A stretch of DNA of 64,000 nt from Entonaema liquescens (taxonomy: Eukaryota; Ascomycota; Sordariomycetes; Xylariales; Xylariaceae), in NCBI GenBank assembly GCA_902805475.1, contig CADCSX010000005.1, positions 102,001-166,000 of the forward strand, given 5' to 3'. Below are positions 39,381 to 50,648 of the stretch, one piece after another. The notes below the pieces were generated by a model. The model saw only the letters and a program-made list of their open reading frames with translations. It was not told the DNA's origin and made no database searches. Numbering within the stretch: the first letter of the stretch is position 1; each line of letters begins with the position of its first letter. The position numbers were made by a program, and so were the translations under genes.

Positions 39381-41929
39381 TTTAAAATATCGAAAATAAT
39401 TATATAAAAAAATTATATAATATTTTTGAAAATAAATTTAAATTTTTTTTAAATATATATTATATAATAAAAATTTAATAAACATAATTTTATATTATAT
39501 TTTTTATTATTTTAATTAAAAAAATAATTATTTATTTTTTTTATAATATATTTTAATATTAATATTTTATAAATATATATTTTATTATAAAACATTATTT
39601 TAATATTAAATAAAATAAAGTTTAATATTATTATAATTAAATATTAATAATATTTTTTAATATTAAAATAAAAAAATAAAATTAAAAAAAAAATAATATA
39701 AAAATATTTTAATTATTTTTTAATAAATTTTTATTATATTAAAAAATCTTAAATTATAATTTTTAAAACGAATAATAATTTATTATTATAATATATTAAA
39801 TATATTAAATTATATTTTAATTTTAACACGTTTTCTTTATATTATTTACGTAATTTGAAAATTTAATAAATAAATTTCAAATATTAATTAAAATATATAA
39901 AATTATAAAAAATATATAATAATTTTTTATTAATAAATATAATAATAATAATAATAATAATTATATTAATTACATTAATTAAAAATATTATTATAATAAT
40001 AAAGAAAATAAATATAATTTTAAATAAATAAAAAAATAGAAATATTATTATTAAATTTATAAAAAAAAAAAATATTAATTAACGAAATATTTAAAATATA
40101 AATGTAAAAAAGTTAAAAAAATATAAAAAATTAAATAAGGTTTTTTTAAAAAAAAATTACGTAATTTTTTTCGTAAATTTTGAAAAAATCGATAATTTCG
40201 ATTTAAAATTTAATTAAAATGAAAATGTTGTTAATTTATTTTTAAATTTAAATAACGAAAATAATTTATTTTTAATAATAATATTTTTATTTAATTAAAT
40301 ATTTTAATATTATGTTATTATTTTAAATTTATTTAAAAATAAAAAATTTAATATTATTTTTATTTTAAATTAATATACGAAAAATATTCTTTAAAATATT
40401 ATATTTAATATAAATGTAATATGTATATTTACGGTTAAAAAAAATTAATACTTTATTTTTATTAAGAAATATTTAAATTAATAATTAAAAATGGATAAAT
40501 TTTACGCGAAAAAAGTAAATATTAAATTTAATAATAAATAATTAATTAAATTTAATAATAAATAATTAATTAAATTTTTAAAAATAATTATAATTAATAT
40601 TTTATTTAATAAAATAAATTTTTACGTTATGAAATTAAATATTTCGTTTTTATTTTTTTTAAAAAATATAAATTAATTAAATATATATTTTAATAACGTT
40701 ATTAATTAATTAATATATAAAAATAAAATAACGATTAATATTATTAAAAAATAAAAATATTTATAATTTTATTTTAAAAATATTATTTATTTTATAAAAA
40801 ATAAATTATAATATTTTTATATTTATTTTAATTATTTATTAATTAATAAATTTTATAATTTATTAAATAAGTTAAAATATAATATTAATATTAATAATTT
40901 TAAAAAAATTAATAAATTTTATTATTATTATTAAATTAAAAATAAAATTTTATAAAAATTTAAATTTAATTTAAAAAATTTTAATATAAATTTTAATTAG
41001 GAAATAATTGTTAATATTATATATTTTAATGAACGATTAGTTTTATATATAATTAATGTAATTATTGATTTTTAAGTAATATATTTTATAAAAAATTTGT
41101 TAATTAAAAAAATATAAGAAATATTAAAATAATATTAAATTAATATTTATTTCGGATTTTCGGATATTATTATATATGATATTAAAATTAATTTTGATAA
41201 TATTAAATTTAAAAATGAGGTTTATATGGTTAGAATTATTTATTATTAAATATTAATTAAAATATATTAATTAATTAATAAAATTAAAAAATATTATAAT
41301 TTTATTTATTAAATATATAAAATTATAATAATTAAGTTTTAAAATTTTGTTTTAAATATGTTATGATTTTAAATAATTATTAAAACGGTAAATAATATTA
41401 TTAATTTAGATAATTTTGTTTTAATTTTTTTAATTTTTAACGTTTATTTAAAAATTAATATAAATTTATTATTTAATTTTTTATAAATGTAAAAAATATA
41501 AGTAATTTAAAAAATAATAATAAAAGTTAAAAGGATTAAGTTATAATGTTTAATTTATAACGTTTTAAATATTTGTAATAGTTTTAATATTAAGAAAATT
41601 TTTTAATGTTTTTTTTTATTAATAATGAAATATTTGTTTATTAAAAAAAAAGCGAATAAAAAAAATTATATAAAGTTATTTTAATTATTAATAAAAACGT
41701 TATTATTGTTTTAAACGTATTTAATGGTATATTTACGTTTTAAAATTTTTATATTAAATTTTATATTTAATTTAAAAAGAAATTAATGTTAATTAAAAAG
41801 TTTAAAATTAAATTATTTAAATTTATTTTTAATTTCAACGATTATTAAATTATTTTCGAGGAAAATTTTATATTTATTAACAATTTTTTTTATATTATTA
41901 CGTTGTTTGTTATTATTAAAAAACAAGAT

Positions 41930-43500
41930 AATTTTATTTTAATAATATAATTTTAAAAAAACGGGAAAATAATTATATTAAAAAAATTATATAAAGTTTC
42001 GAATATGAAAAAATTAAACGTTTTATTTGAGGAAAGTATTTTAAAACTAGTAATGTATAACTTAAAAATGCATAAAAACGCGATAATTTTTAAATTACGA
42101 ATGGTTTACGAAATTAAAAATAAAAATATCCTCGTGTTTTATGAAAAATTACAATTAATGGTTTAAAATTACAATAATCTCGATAAAAAATTAATTATGA
42201 TTTATGTATTTATTATTTAAAAAATTAATTAACGATTTATTTTAATTTTAATTTTTATGTTTTACCGAAAAAAAATAAAATTTATAATAAAAAATATTAT
42301 TATAATTTATATTTAATTTAAAATGTTTATATTAAAAATAATTTATATATAAATATTAATTACATTAAAATATAAATATTTTAAAAAAACGTTATTACGT
42401 GTTAATAAATTATTATATAATTTTATTAAATTTAATACGTATTAATTCGAAATTTATTTAAAATATAATTAAAAAAAATTATATATAAAATTATTAATAT
42501 TTAACTTTTATTTAATAATAATAATTATGGATTTATTTAAAATTACCGGTTTTTAAATAAATAATATTTTTAATATTAATATTTAAAATTTTTCGTTATA
42601 AAAAATAAAATATTAATTAAAATAAAAATTAAAATACGTTTTTAAAAAATATTAAACAAAAAAATTAAAAATTTTAATAATTTATGTATTACAGTTTATA
42701 AAAAAAATTATAAAGTTTTTAATATATAAAAAAATTAAATTAAAAAATTTAAATTATTAAATTTAAAATCCTTGGATATAATTAAATAATTTGTGGAATA
42801 AAAAGTTTAAAAAATGTATATTTCATCAATTTACCAATTTAAAATTGCGTTCGATTATATAATAATAGTATAATATATGGAATTAAAATTAAAAAAAATT
42901 AAAATTTTTAACATTAAAATTTAACAATAAATAAACAATTAAAAACAAAAGCTTTATTACGTTAATTTAAATTTTTAAAATTTACATTTATATATTTTTA
43001 TTAATAAATCATTTGCGAATAATAAAAATTTAAATTTATAAATTAATTATATTATTATTTTAAATAATAAAAAACTTAATTTTTAAAATAATAAAATTTA
43101 AATTATAAATAATATTATTTATTAATTATTTATTAAATATAAATGAATTATTTATAATATATTTATTAATAAAATTTATAGAATAATTTAAAAATTTAAT
43201 ATAAAATATATAATTTATTATATAATTAACATTATTTTAAAACGTTTATCATTTCCCCGCGTTTTATTAATTTTATACATTGATTTTTTCTTTTTATATT
43301 AATATTTAATGTAAATAAATAATACGAACGAAAAAAAGTTAATAATTAATTTAATAATATTAAAATAATTATACGAAAATTAAAAAATAAACGACGTTTA
43401 ATAAATACATAATATTTATAATTTCGTAAACGTAATAATTAAAACATTTTTTAATAAAATAATAAAAATATTAATAAAAAATAATTAAATTAATTTATAA
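41930..43500 (+). pseudogene. Copia pol relic: reverse transcriptase and RNase H
   Basis: Read on the plus strand with TAA/TAG taken as mutated Gln or Trp codons, segments match fungal copia polyproteins in the right order. Around 41,999-42,240: FEES, MVYEIKNKN, FYEKLQLMV; around 42,390-42,590: LLRVNKLLYNFIKFNTY, NFYLIIIIMDLFKITGF (original pattern: LLRV-KPLYG, then the catalytic Asp-Asp region). After a frame change, 42,769-43,060: FVE, MYISSIYQFKIAFDY, and the RNase H segment LYIFINKSFANNKNLN; and 43,236-43,420: LKRLSFPRVLLILYIDFFFLY then NEKKLIINLIILK and IHN. The RNase H aspartates are partly changed to Asn. Many stops and at least one frame shift make it non-functional. Confidence 0.78.
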
Positions 43501-43576
43501 TTAAAAAGATAAATAAAATATAAAATAAATATTAAATTTATAATTAATTAATTACGAAAAAAAAATAAAATAAATA

Positions 43577-43713
43577 ATAATTAAATAATAACCGTATATA
43601 TTATTACGTAATACGTATTTAATATAAAAAAATATTTATATATTTTAAATTATATAAAAAATACGTTTTTTTTATTTTTTAATAATAAATAATTTTTTTT
43701 TTAAATATTATTA
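43577..43713 (+). repeat. Copia 3' LTR, left fragment (137 bp)
   Basis: This corresponds to positions 37,596-37,731 of the 5' LTR. It retains taaccgtatatattattacg, where the 5' LTR reads ...ttaca (a G/A difference), and stops matching exactly where an (ATT)n run begins at about 43,714. The missing 75 bp are found at 50,574-50,648. Confidence 0.82.
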
Positions 43714-43737
43714 TTATTATTATTATTATTTTTACTT
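43711..43737. repeat. (ATT)n microsatellite at the LINE 3' end
   Basis: A short run of ATT units that, on the minus strand, reads (AAT)n. It sits right at the junction with the copia LTR and fits the simple-repeat tail of a minus-strand LINE. Confidence 0.65.
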
Positions 43738-45117
43738 TATTATGTTTATATATTTAATTTATTATGGTTAAGGTATTATTAGTATTATTTCCCGGTAAAT
43801 TTTTAAGTAAAAATTATATTTTTACCGGAAAAAACTTAATTTATTTCCGTTTATTTTTAATTTTCGTTACATATTTATATTATATATTATTATATTTTAT
43901 TAAAGTTTTATTACCTTAATAAATTAAATAATATATTTAATTATATAAAGTTATTTTTATTACTTTTATATAATTTTTTTTTATTATATTTTTATATTTT
44001 ATTTAATAATTATTTTATTATTTTTATTAGATAACTTTTTTTATTATTTCTTAATACATTATCTTTTATTAAATTATAAATGGCTTTGTTTTTATTTTGT
44101 TTTTTACGTAAAATACAATAATTATTTTATTAATGGTATGTAATGACGACGTTTTTAATAAATATAATTTCGTTTAATGTACGTTATAAAATTGTCATTT
44201 CTTTTTTTTTCTTTTTTAATATTTTCCTTTTAATTTTATCATTTTTCTCGTTTAAATTTACTTTTATTTAAATTTTATATTTTTAATTTTTTATTTATTA
44301 TTATATTTTATTATCAATTTTCCCATCGTAATAATGGTAGCAAATTTAATAATAAATTTATTATATTTTAAAATTATATACTTTTTAAATATTTTAATTA
44401 TTATTGTTATTTTTATTTTTATATATTTTACTTCCATTTAACTTACTTTTAATATAATTATAATTTAAGTTTTTTTTTTCGTTTCGATTATTTAATGGTT
44501 TTTTTTAATTAATATATTTATTATTATTATATTAAAACTATTATAAAATATATTTTAATACGTTTTTTTTATACCATTTATAAATTTATTTATATTAATT
44601 ATTTTTTTAAAAAGTAAATAAAATAATTGGAAATTTCGAAATTTTAATGCGTTTCGTAATTTTTTTTTTAACTTTTTTCGATAATATTTAAAATTAAATA
44701 TTTCCCGGTTTTTATTTTAAAATAATATTTTTCCGTTATTAAATTTCGGATATAATTTAATTACGTTTTGCAATTATCGTAAAATAATTTATTTACAAGT
44801 TTATTATAATTATAAAATAATATAATTTTAAAATTATTAATTATTTAAATTATAATTAATATTATATTTAATTGTAACATTAATATAATATAATTTTTAA
44901 TTTATATTTTTATTTTAATTATAATAAAATTAATTTCCGTTATTTTTAATTTATTTTTTTTTTTTTATTATTATTATTAATTTTTTATTTTAAGTTTTTA
45001 AATGGATAATTATTTTTTACTTTAATTTTTGCCCGGGGATTATAGATTTATTTAATAAATTATTATGAAACGTATGTTTTATTATAAAACCTTTATTATA
45101 TTTATTAAAAAATTTAA

Positions 45118-45474
45118 CAAAAAACGTGTTTATATTATTATAATTTAATATTTTTTTTTTTTAAAAAGTTTTTTATTTATTTTAAGTTTTTTAAACTTCG
45201 CAACTTTAAAGAAAAAGGGTTAAGTAATATATTTTTTAATAAATTAAACAAAGAGTTTAATAAAAAAGATGAGAAAATTAAAGTTAAAGTTATTAAAATT
45301 TTTAAAAGTTTTGAAATTGTTGGAAATGTTAATGGTAACGATGAAAACGGTAGTGTCGGAAAATCTTTTAGTAATTTCGGGGTTAAAAGGAATAATAACC
45401 TTTTTAAAAATGACGTTTTTTTTGTTATTAATGGGTTATTTAATAATAATGGTGATTTTTTTAAAGTTAAATAA
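45118..45474 (+). other. Stop-free stretch antisense to the LINE
   Basis: 118 codons without a stop on the plus strand (contains SFEIVGNVNGNDENGSVGK) in the G-retaining part of the LINE interior. It is antisense to the LINE's inferred coding direction, has no recognisable family and no gene signals. It is best taken as a by-product of one-strand mutation, which spares plus-strand G. Confidence 0.35.
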
Positions 45475-47829
45475 TAAGTTGTATTTGGTGTAAGGAAATT
45501 GTGATTGGTTTGTTTTTGTAATTTTATTATAACGGTTTTATACGTGTTTTTTTTTATTTATATTTATTGAAATTTTATTAAAGTTTTTTTAAATTTAAGT
45601 TTTTAAGTTTTTTTTTTTTTATTAAGTTAATTGTTAACTTATATATTAATAACATTTTTAATTTTAAAAATTATTATATAATTTAATTTATTTTTTTATT
45701 GTTTTTTATAGTTTTTTTATAATTGTATTATGATTTAAACGTTTTTAACGTTAATTTATTACGTAGTTTTTTTTTTTAAATCGTAAATTTTATATATTTT
45801 ATTATTATATGGTACGTTATTTTTTTTTATTTGTATTAATATTACAACGTTTTTATTTTAAGTATTTTTTATTTAAATAAAAATATTTTTAATTTTATTT
45901 TTTTTATACGCGTTTAAATTAATGTTAAGGTTTTATGTTTTTTTAACGGTTTATAAATTTTTTTTAATTATTTACCTTTTAATAAAAATTTCAATGCGAT
46001 TGTGTTTTAAATATATTTTTAATCCTATTTTACTTTCCATATTTATAATATCGTTTCTTTTAAAAAGTTACTTTTTTTCCATAATTCAACCTATTTTCGT
46101 TTCGTACGTGAGTTTTTTTTCGATTTTTTTATTAAAGTGATAATGGGGAAATTTTATGGTTTACCCCGCTTTTTTTTTATTAAGTTTTAACTTTACGTTT
46201 GTAATTTTTAAAACCATTTTTAAGTTTTTTTTTTTATTTTTTCCATAAAATTATTTTCGTTACCGTTTTTCCTTTTAAACTTAATTATTTTTTTATTTAA
46301 ATATAAGTTTAATAAAAAACATTTTATTTCGTTTTTTATATATTTAATTAGCGTTACTTTGTATATTTTTGTCATTTTTTAAAAGTAAATTAATTATATT
46401 TTTTTTAATTTTGTTATTATTTCATTTACTTTACTTTTTTTACTTGGTATGTGCCACGTAATTGCCCCGTATGTTATGACGTTTTTTATGATTTTTATAT
46501 ATATTTCCTTTGTTTTTAAAAAATTATATTTTTATATAAATGTTATTAATTTTAAAAAAATATGTTATTATTTTTCCATTTTTATTTTAATTATTTTTAA
46601 ATATTTTATCTATTTTAATTTTTTATTTAATTAAATTTTTAAAAATTTTACGTTTTTTATTAATTTTACCGTTACATTTTTTAATTATATTATATTTTTA
46701 TTTAATTTATATATTTTAATAAAATATATTAATTTATTTTTTTAAAAAATAAAAATTATTCTATGTTATTTTATTTATTAAATGTATTTAAAATATATAT
46801 TTTTTAATTTTTTATAATTTTTTTTAATATTTAAATTTACTGTTATTAAATTTATATTATTTATAAAATTTATTATAAATATTTTATTTTTTTTTAATTT
46901 TTTATAAAATATCAATATATATAAAATAAATAAAATAAAAAATAATAAAAACTTTTACAAAACATTTATTTAAAAATTTATTTTTAAATTAAATTTATTT
47001 TTAAATATTAACTGTATTTTTTTATTTTTTAAATAATTTTTAATCTATTTTATTATTTATTTAAAAAATTTTTTTTTTTTAAAAATATATAATAATTTTT
47101 TCGAAATAATATAATTAAATATTTTTATTATATTAAATTATAATAATAATATTTTTATTCTATTTTTCTATATTAAATATATTATTTTTATTATTATTTT
47201 AATAATTATTTTTATTAATTTATATTTTTTATTATTTATTTACTTTTTAAAAAAATATTATTTATTTTTATTATAAACGTTATTTATAACGTTATTATCC
47301 TTTTTATTATTTTTCTTAAAATATTTAATAATATTATTAATTTATATATATTTAAAAACGTTTTTTTTTTTTTAATTTTTTTTAATTTAAATAATATAAT
47401 AATTATTATTATATAAAATTTTACTAAATAATATTTATAATAAAAACTATTTATTATTATTATTATAATAATTTTAAATAATAATTTATTATATTTATAT
47501 AAAAATTTTATTAATATTTTATTTTTTTTTAAAATTTTCTATTTTTTTATAATTATTAATATATTTTTAACTATTTTTTATTTTATATAATTATTAATTA
47601 TAAATTTCTTATTAAATGTTTTATTAAAATTTATATTTATTAAATTTAAATTTAAATTCGAAAAAAACTTTATTTAAAATATATTTATTTTTTATATATA
47701 AATAATTACTTATAATTATTTGTTTATATTTTTTTTTAACGTTAAAATAATTTTATTTTTTATATTAATTTATTAATTTTTAAATTAAATTTATTTTTTT
47801 AATTTTTATAAAAATTTATTATTTTTTAA

Positions 47830-48700
47830 TATTTCCATTACCATCTTCCACCATTAAACTTTTTTTATCTTTTATATTACTTTACAATACACTTTCATTA
47901 CATTAATACTTTATTCCTAATTTTATATTATTTTTATATTTTATTATTTTTTTTTTTTATATAAAACTTTTTTCTTTACTTTAATAATTTATTTAATCCA
48001 CCATTTAACCATTATAAATAAAATTATTTTTTATTTTAATACCATTAAATCTATTATCCTTTAAAACTCTTTTATTATATAATTAATATAAAAATTTAAT
48101 TTCTTAAAATTTAAAAAAAATTTTAATATTAATAACTTTTCTATTTTTATTTCTATTATTATTAAATTAAAATCCTTTTATATTTATTTTTTACATTTTC
48201 CGTAAAATTTATAAGATTTATTTTAAATATTTTTTATAATAATTTTAATTAATTATACTTTATAATCTAATTTTATTTAATTTAATTTTTAAAATATCAT
48301 ATATAATATTTTTATATTTACTTATATTAAATTAATTATTAAATTTCTTTAATTTTTTATTATTTTTATAAATTAATTTTTTACCATAATTAAATTTAAC
48401 CGTTATTATTCCGTTAAATTTAATAAAATATTTAAATTATTTATTATTTTATTTTCTTTATCTTAAATAAAATAATACATATTAAAATCTTTTATTATAA
48501 TATATTTTTTATTTCTTTTCTTATTATTTATTTCCGAGAAAAAATTATATTTCGTTATTTTTTCCAATTTTATATAAACGTTTTATACCATTATTATTCC
48601 ACGTTTAATACATAATTTACACGCCATTTAATTATATCCCGTTTCGTTTATTTATTTTATATTATTTATAATTTTAATTATATATAATATAACACATTTT
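47830..48700 (-). pseudogene. LINE ORF2 relic: APE-type endonuclease and following linker
   Basis: On the minus strand near 48,520-48,400 the reading IIIKDFNMYYFI, then DKENKIINN and LNILLNLTE, matches the conserved GDFNxHHPxW block of LINE endonucleases after His-to-Tyr, Pro-to-Phe and Trp-to-stop changes, all explicable by C-to-T or G-to-A. Further along (about 48,060-47,830) the reading VKWWIK, VKKKVLYKKKK and VMKVYCKVI, KIKKV fits the basic linker between endonuclease and reverse transcriptase (KPWW...R/K-A-Y/F...I-R-K-A-K). Several stops are present; the gene is dead. Confidence 0.68.
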
Positions 48701-49224
48701 AATTTATTTCATATCATTTTATAATTATTAATTAATAAATTATATAATTTCTTTTTTATAAATTGCAATTTTTATATTACAATTAAATTTAAACCATTTC
48801 ATATTTTTAAAATTTAAAATAATATTTTATTATTTTATATTACATTTTAATATATTATTTTTATTTTCATTATTATATATTTTTAAAAAATTATATATCG
48901 TTTTATTTTTATATATAAACCATTTATTTAAATAAAATTAATTTAACTTTAAACGTCATTATTAATATTAAAAATAATATTAAAAAAATATATATTATTT
49001 TTAATATATTTATTATATATATTATTTTTTTAAATTTCTTTTTTTTAAATATTTTTAAAGTTAAAAAAAGCGGTTTTAAATTTATAACGTTATTTAACTT
49101 ATTTTTTAAAAAATTCTTTTTTTTTATTTTCTTAAATATTACAAACGTAAAATTATTATAAATAATATAAATTACGTTTAAAAAATATTTAAATTTTTTT
49201 CTCTCTTCAAATTATCATAATTTA

Positions 49225-49720
49225 TATATATACATTTCTTTTACTTTTTTTTTTACTTTTTTTATTTTATTATAATCTTTATTTTAAATTAAATAAAAAC
49301 CGTTACAATTTTTATATTTAATTTTCTTTATATAATTCCATTCTTTTTCTTTATACGTTACTTTTACACATTTACCGCATTTCGTTTATTATTCGCAATA
49401 CTTCGTTATATAATTAAAACTATAATATTTATAATATTATTTTATTTTCACATTTTTTATAAAAAATTTGCATTAAAAAAACTTTATTTTTTAAAACAAT
49501 TTATTATTATATAAAATCTTTATTATTTTTAATAAAATTACTTTCATAATTAAAATTACATATTTAATTTTTTTCTCTTTATAATATATTAATTTTAAAC
49601 TTTTAATATTTTAACAATTTTCTACTTTAATATTTATTAACAATTTTTCGAAATCAATATACGCGTCCCATAATTTATCCGCTTTAAAACTCTTTACCAC
49701 AAAAATAAAAAATTAACTAA
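49225..49720 (-). pseudogene. LINE ORF1 relic with zinc knuckles
   Basis: The minus-strand reading contains SFKADKLWDAYIDFEKLL (about 49,700-49,640), then, in series (about 49,404-49,225), YCE, TKCGKCVKVTYKEKEW, YKNCNGFYL, NKDYNKIKK and VKEMY. This has the CxxC...H...C spacing typical of LINE ORF1 gag-like zinc knuckles, with His read as Tyr and some Cys read as Tyr or Trp after RIP. A retroviral-type gag could look similar, but the neighbouring endonuclease relic supports a LINE. Confidence 0.62.
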
Positions 49721-50324
49721 CATTTATAATTTAATTTCTAAAAATTTTTTTTATCCATTTTTATCTTTTTTACTTATAAACTTTTACATTTTTTTAAAAT
49801 ATAACCATAATAACCTTATTTCGAAACTTACATATTACCATTACTTTTTACTTTTTTAAAACTTAATTAATTACTTTTATTATTTTTTTTAATATTTTCT
49901 TAATTATTTCTAAATTCGTTAAATTTCTTTTAATAATAATTTTTTTTATTTTTCGTAATAGAACCGCTATTACGTTATTTTAAATTTAACCGCTTATAAT
50001 TATTACGTTTATTTATAATTATTTCACCGTTTACAAATTTTAAAAAATTTTAATAATATTTATCTTTCTTAAAATCTTTATTTTCATCTTTTTTATTTCT
50101 TTTTTTATATTTTTAAATATAATTAATTTAACGTATCGTTATTTTATTTCCGTTTTTTAAATAATACGTAAACGTTATATTTTTTTCTTTATTATTTTAA
50201 TAATTTATATTTTTAATTTATTAATTTTTACTTTATTTTCTTTACGTATTAAATTTATTAATATTTTAAATAATATTACAATTATTTTTTTATATTTTTT
50301 TTTATTTATTTATCTTTTTTTCGA

Positions 50325-50333
<9 letters not shown>

Positions 50334-50357
<24 letters not shown>

Positions 50358-50551
50358 TACTATGGTCGGTTCAGACGTATTACATGTTAGATTTTTTATT
50401 ACCATTTTAACGTTAATATTTTCAAATAACGCCGCTATTGCAATTATAATATAAGGTTATTACGGTTTTTTAAATATTATAATTGTTTATTTTTAATAAA
50501 TTATTATTAATTTCTTACAATATTACGTTACGAAAAATCAAAAATCTTTTC
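50334..50551. repeat. Second (ATT)n run followed by a less-mutated ~190-bp segment
   Basis: A second ATT run (about 50,334-50,362) is followed by tactatggtcggttcagacg and more non-CpG G/C than the surroundings. The part after the ATT run weakly resembles what follows the ATT run at 43,714. It may be the LINE 5' end with a microsatellite, or a 5'-truncated second LINE copy. I cannot decide. Confidence 0.35.
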
Positions 50552-50573
50552 TTTTTTTTTTTAAATATTATTA

Positions 50574-50648
50574 ATATATTAATTTTAATTTATTTATTTA
50601 TTTATTATTATTTTATTATTATTTTTTTTACGTACGTATTTATTAATA
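50574..50648 (+). repeat. Copia 3' LTR, right fragment (75 bp)
   Basis: This matches 37,732-37,806 of the 5' LTR. Together with the 137-bp left fragment it gives 212 bp versus 211 bp for the intact 5' LTR. It ends attaata where the 5' LTR ends attaaca (C-to-T). Confidence 0.8.

Larger units (their letters stand above)
43714..50551 (-). mobile_element. RIP-degraded LINE (Tad1-like non-LTR retrotransposon) nested in the copia 3' LTR
   Basis: The 6.84-kb segment is bracketed by two near-identical copies of a T-run followed by aaatattatta (43,693-43,713 and 50,552-50,573), about 20 bp, fitting a LINE target-site duplication. Its low end is an (AAT)n tail in minus orientation. Coding relics on the minus strand follow LINE order from right to left: zinc-knuckle ORF1 (49,225-49,720), endonuclease (48,380-48,700), and a post-endonuclease region with tryptophans (47,830-48,110). 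The reverse transcriptase and RNase H parts expected at about 44,000-47,800 I could not read with confidence. Length fits a full-length element. The Tad1 label rests on the ORF1 zinc knuckles, the endonuclease and fungal context, not on a phylogeny. Confidence 0.72.
37596..50648 (+). mobile_element. RIP-degraded Ty1/copia-type LTR retrotransposon, interrupted by a LINE
   Basis: The element consists of the 5' LTR (37,596-37,806), an internal region (37,807-43,576, 5.77 kb) and a 3' LTR split into 43,577-43,713 and 50,574-50,648. Without the insertion it would be about 6.2 kb, normal for a fungal copia element. The pol relic with reverse transcriptase then RNase H lies at the 3' end of the interior, ending about 100 bp before the 3' LTR, in the plus orientation, as expected for copia order (gag, protease, integrase, RT, RNase H). 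I could not read the integrase or gag portions (37,807-41,900). No target duplication can be called because the flanks have lost nearly all C and G. Confidence 0.8.

Noticed and set aside
45922..46634. Plus-strand open frames as membrane protein genes
   Set aside because: Phe/Ile/Leu-rich translation follows from T-rich sequence; they lie antisense within the inferred LINE.
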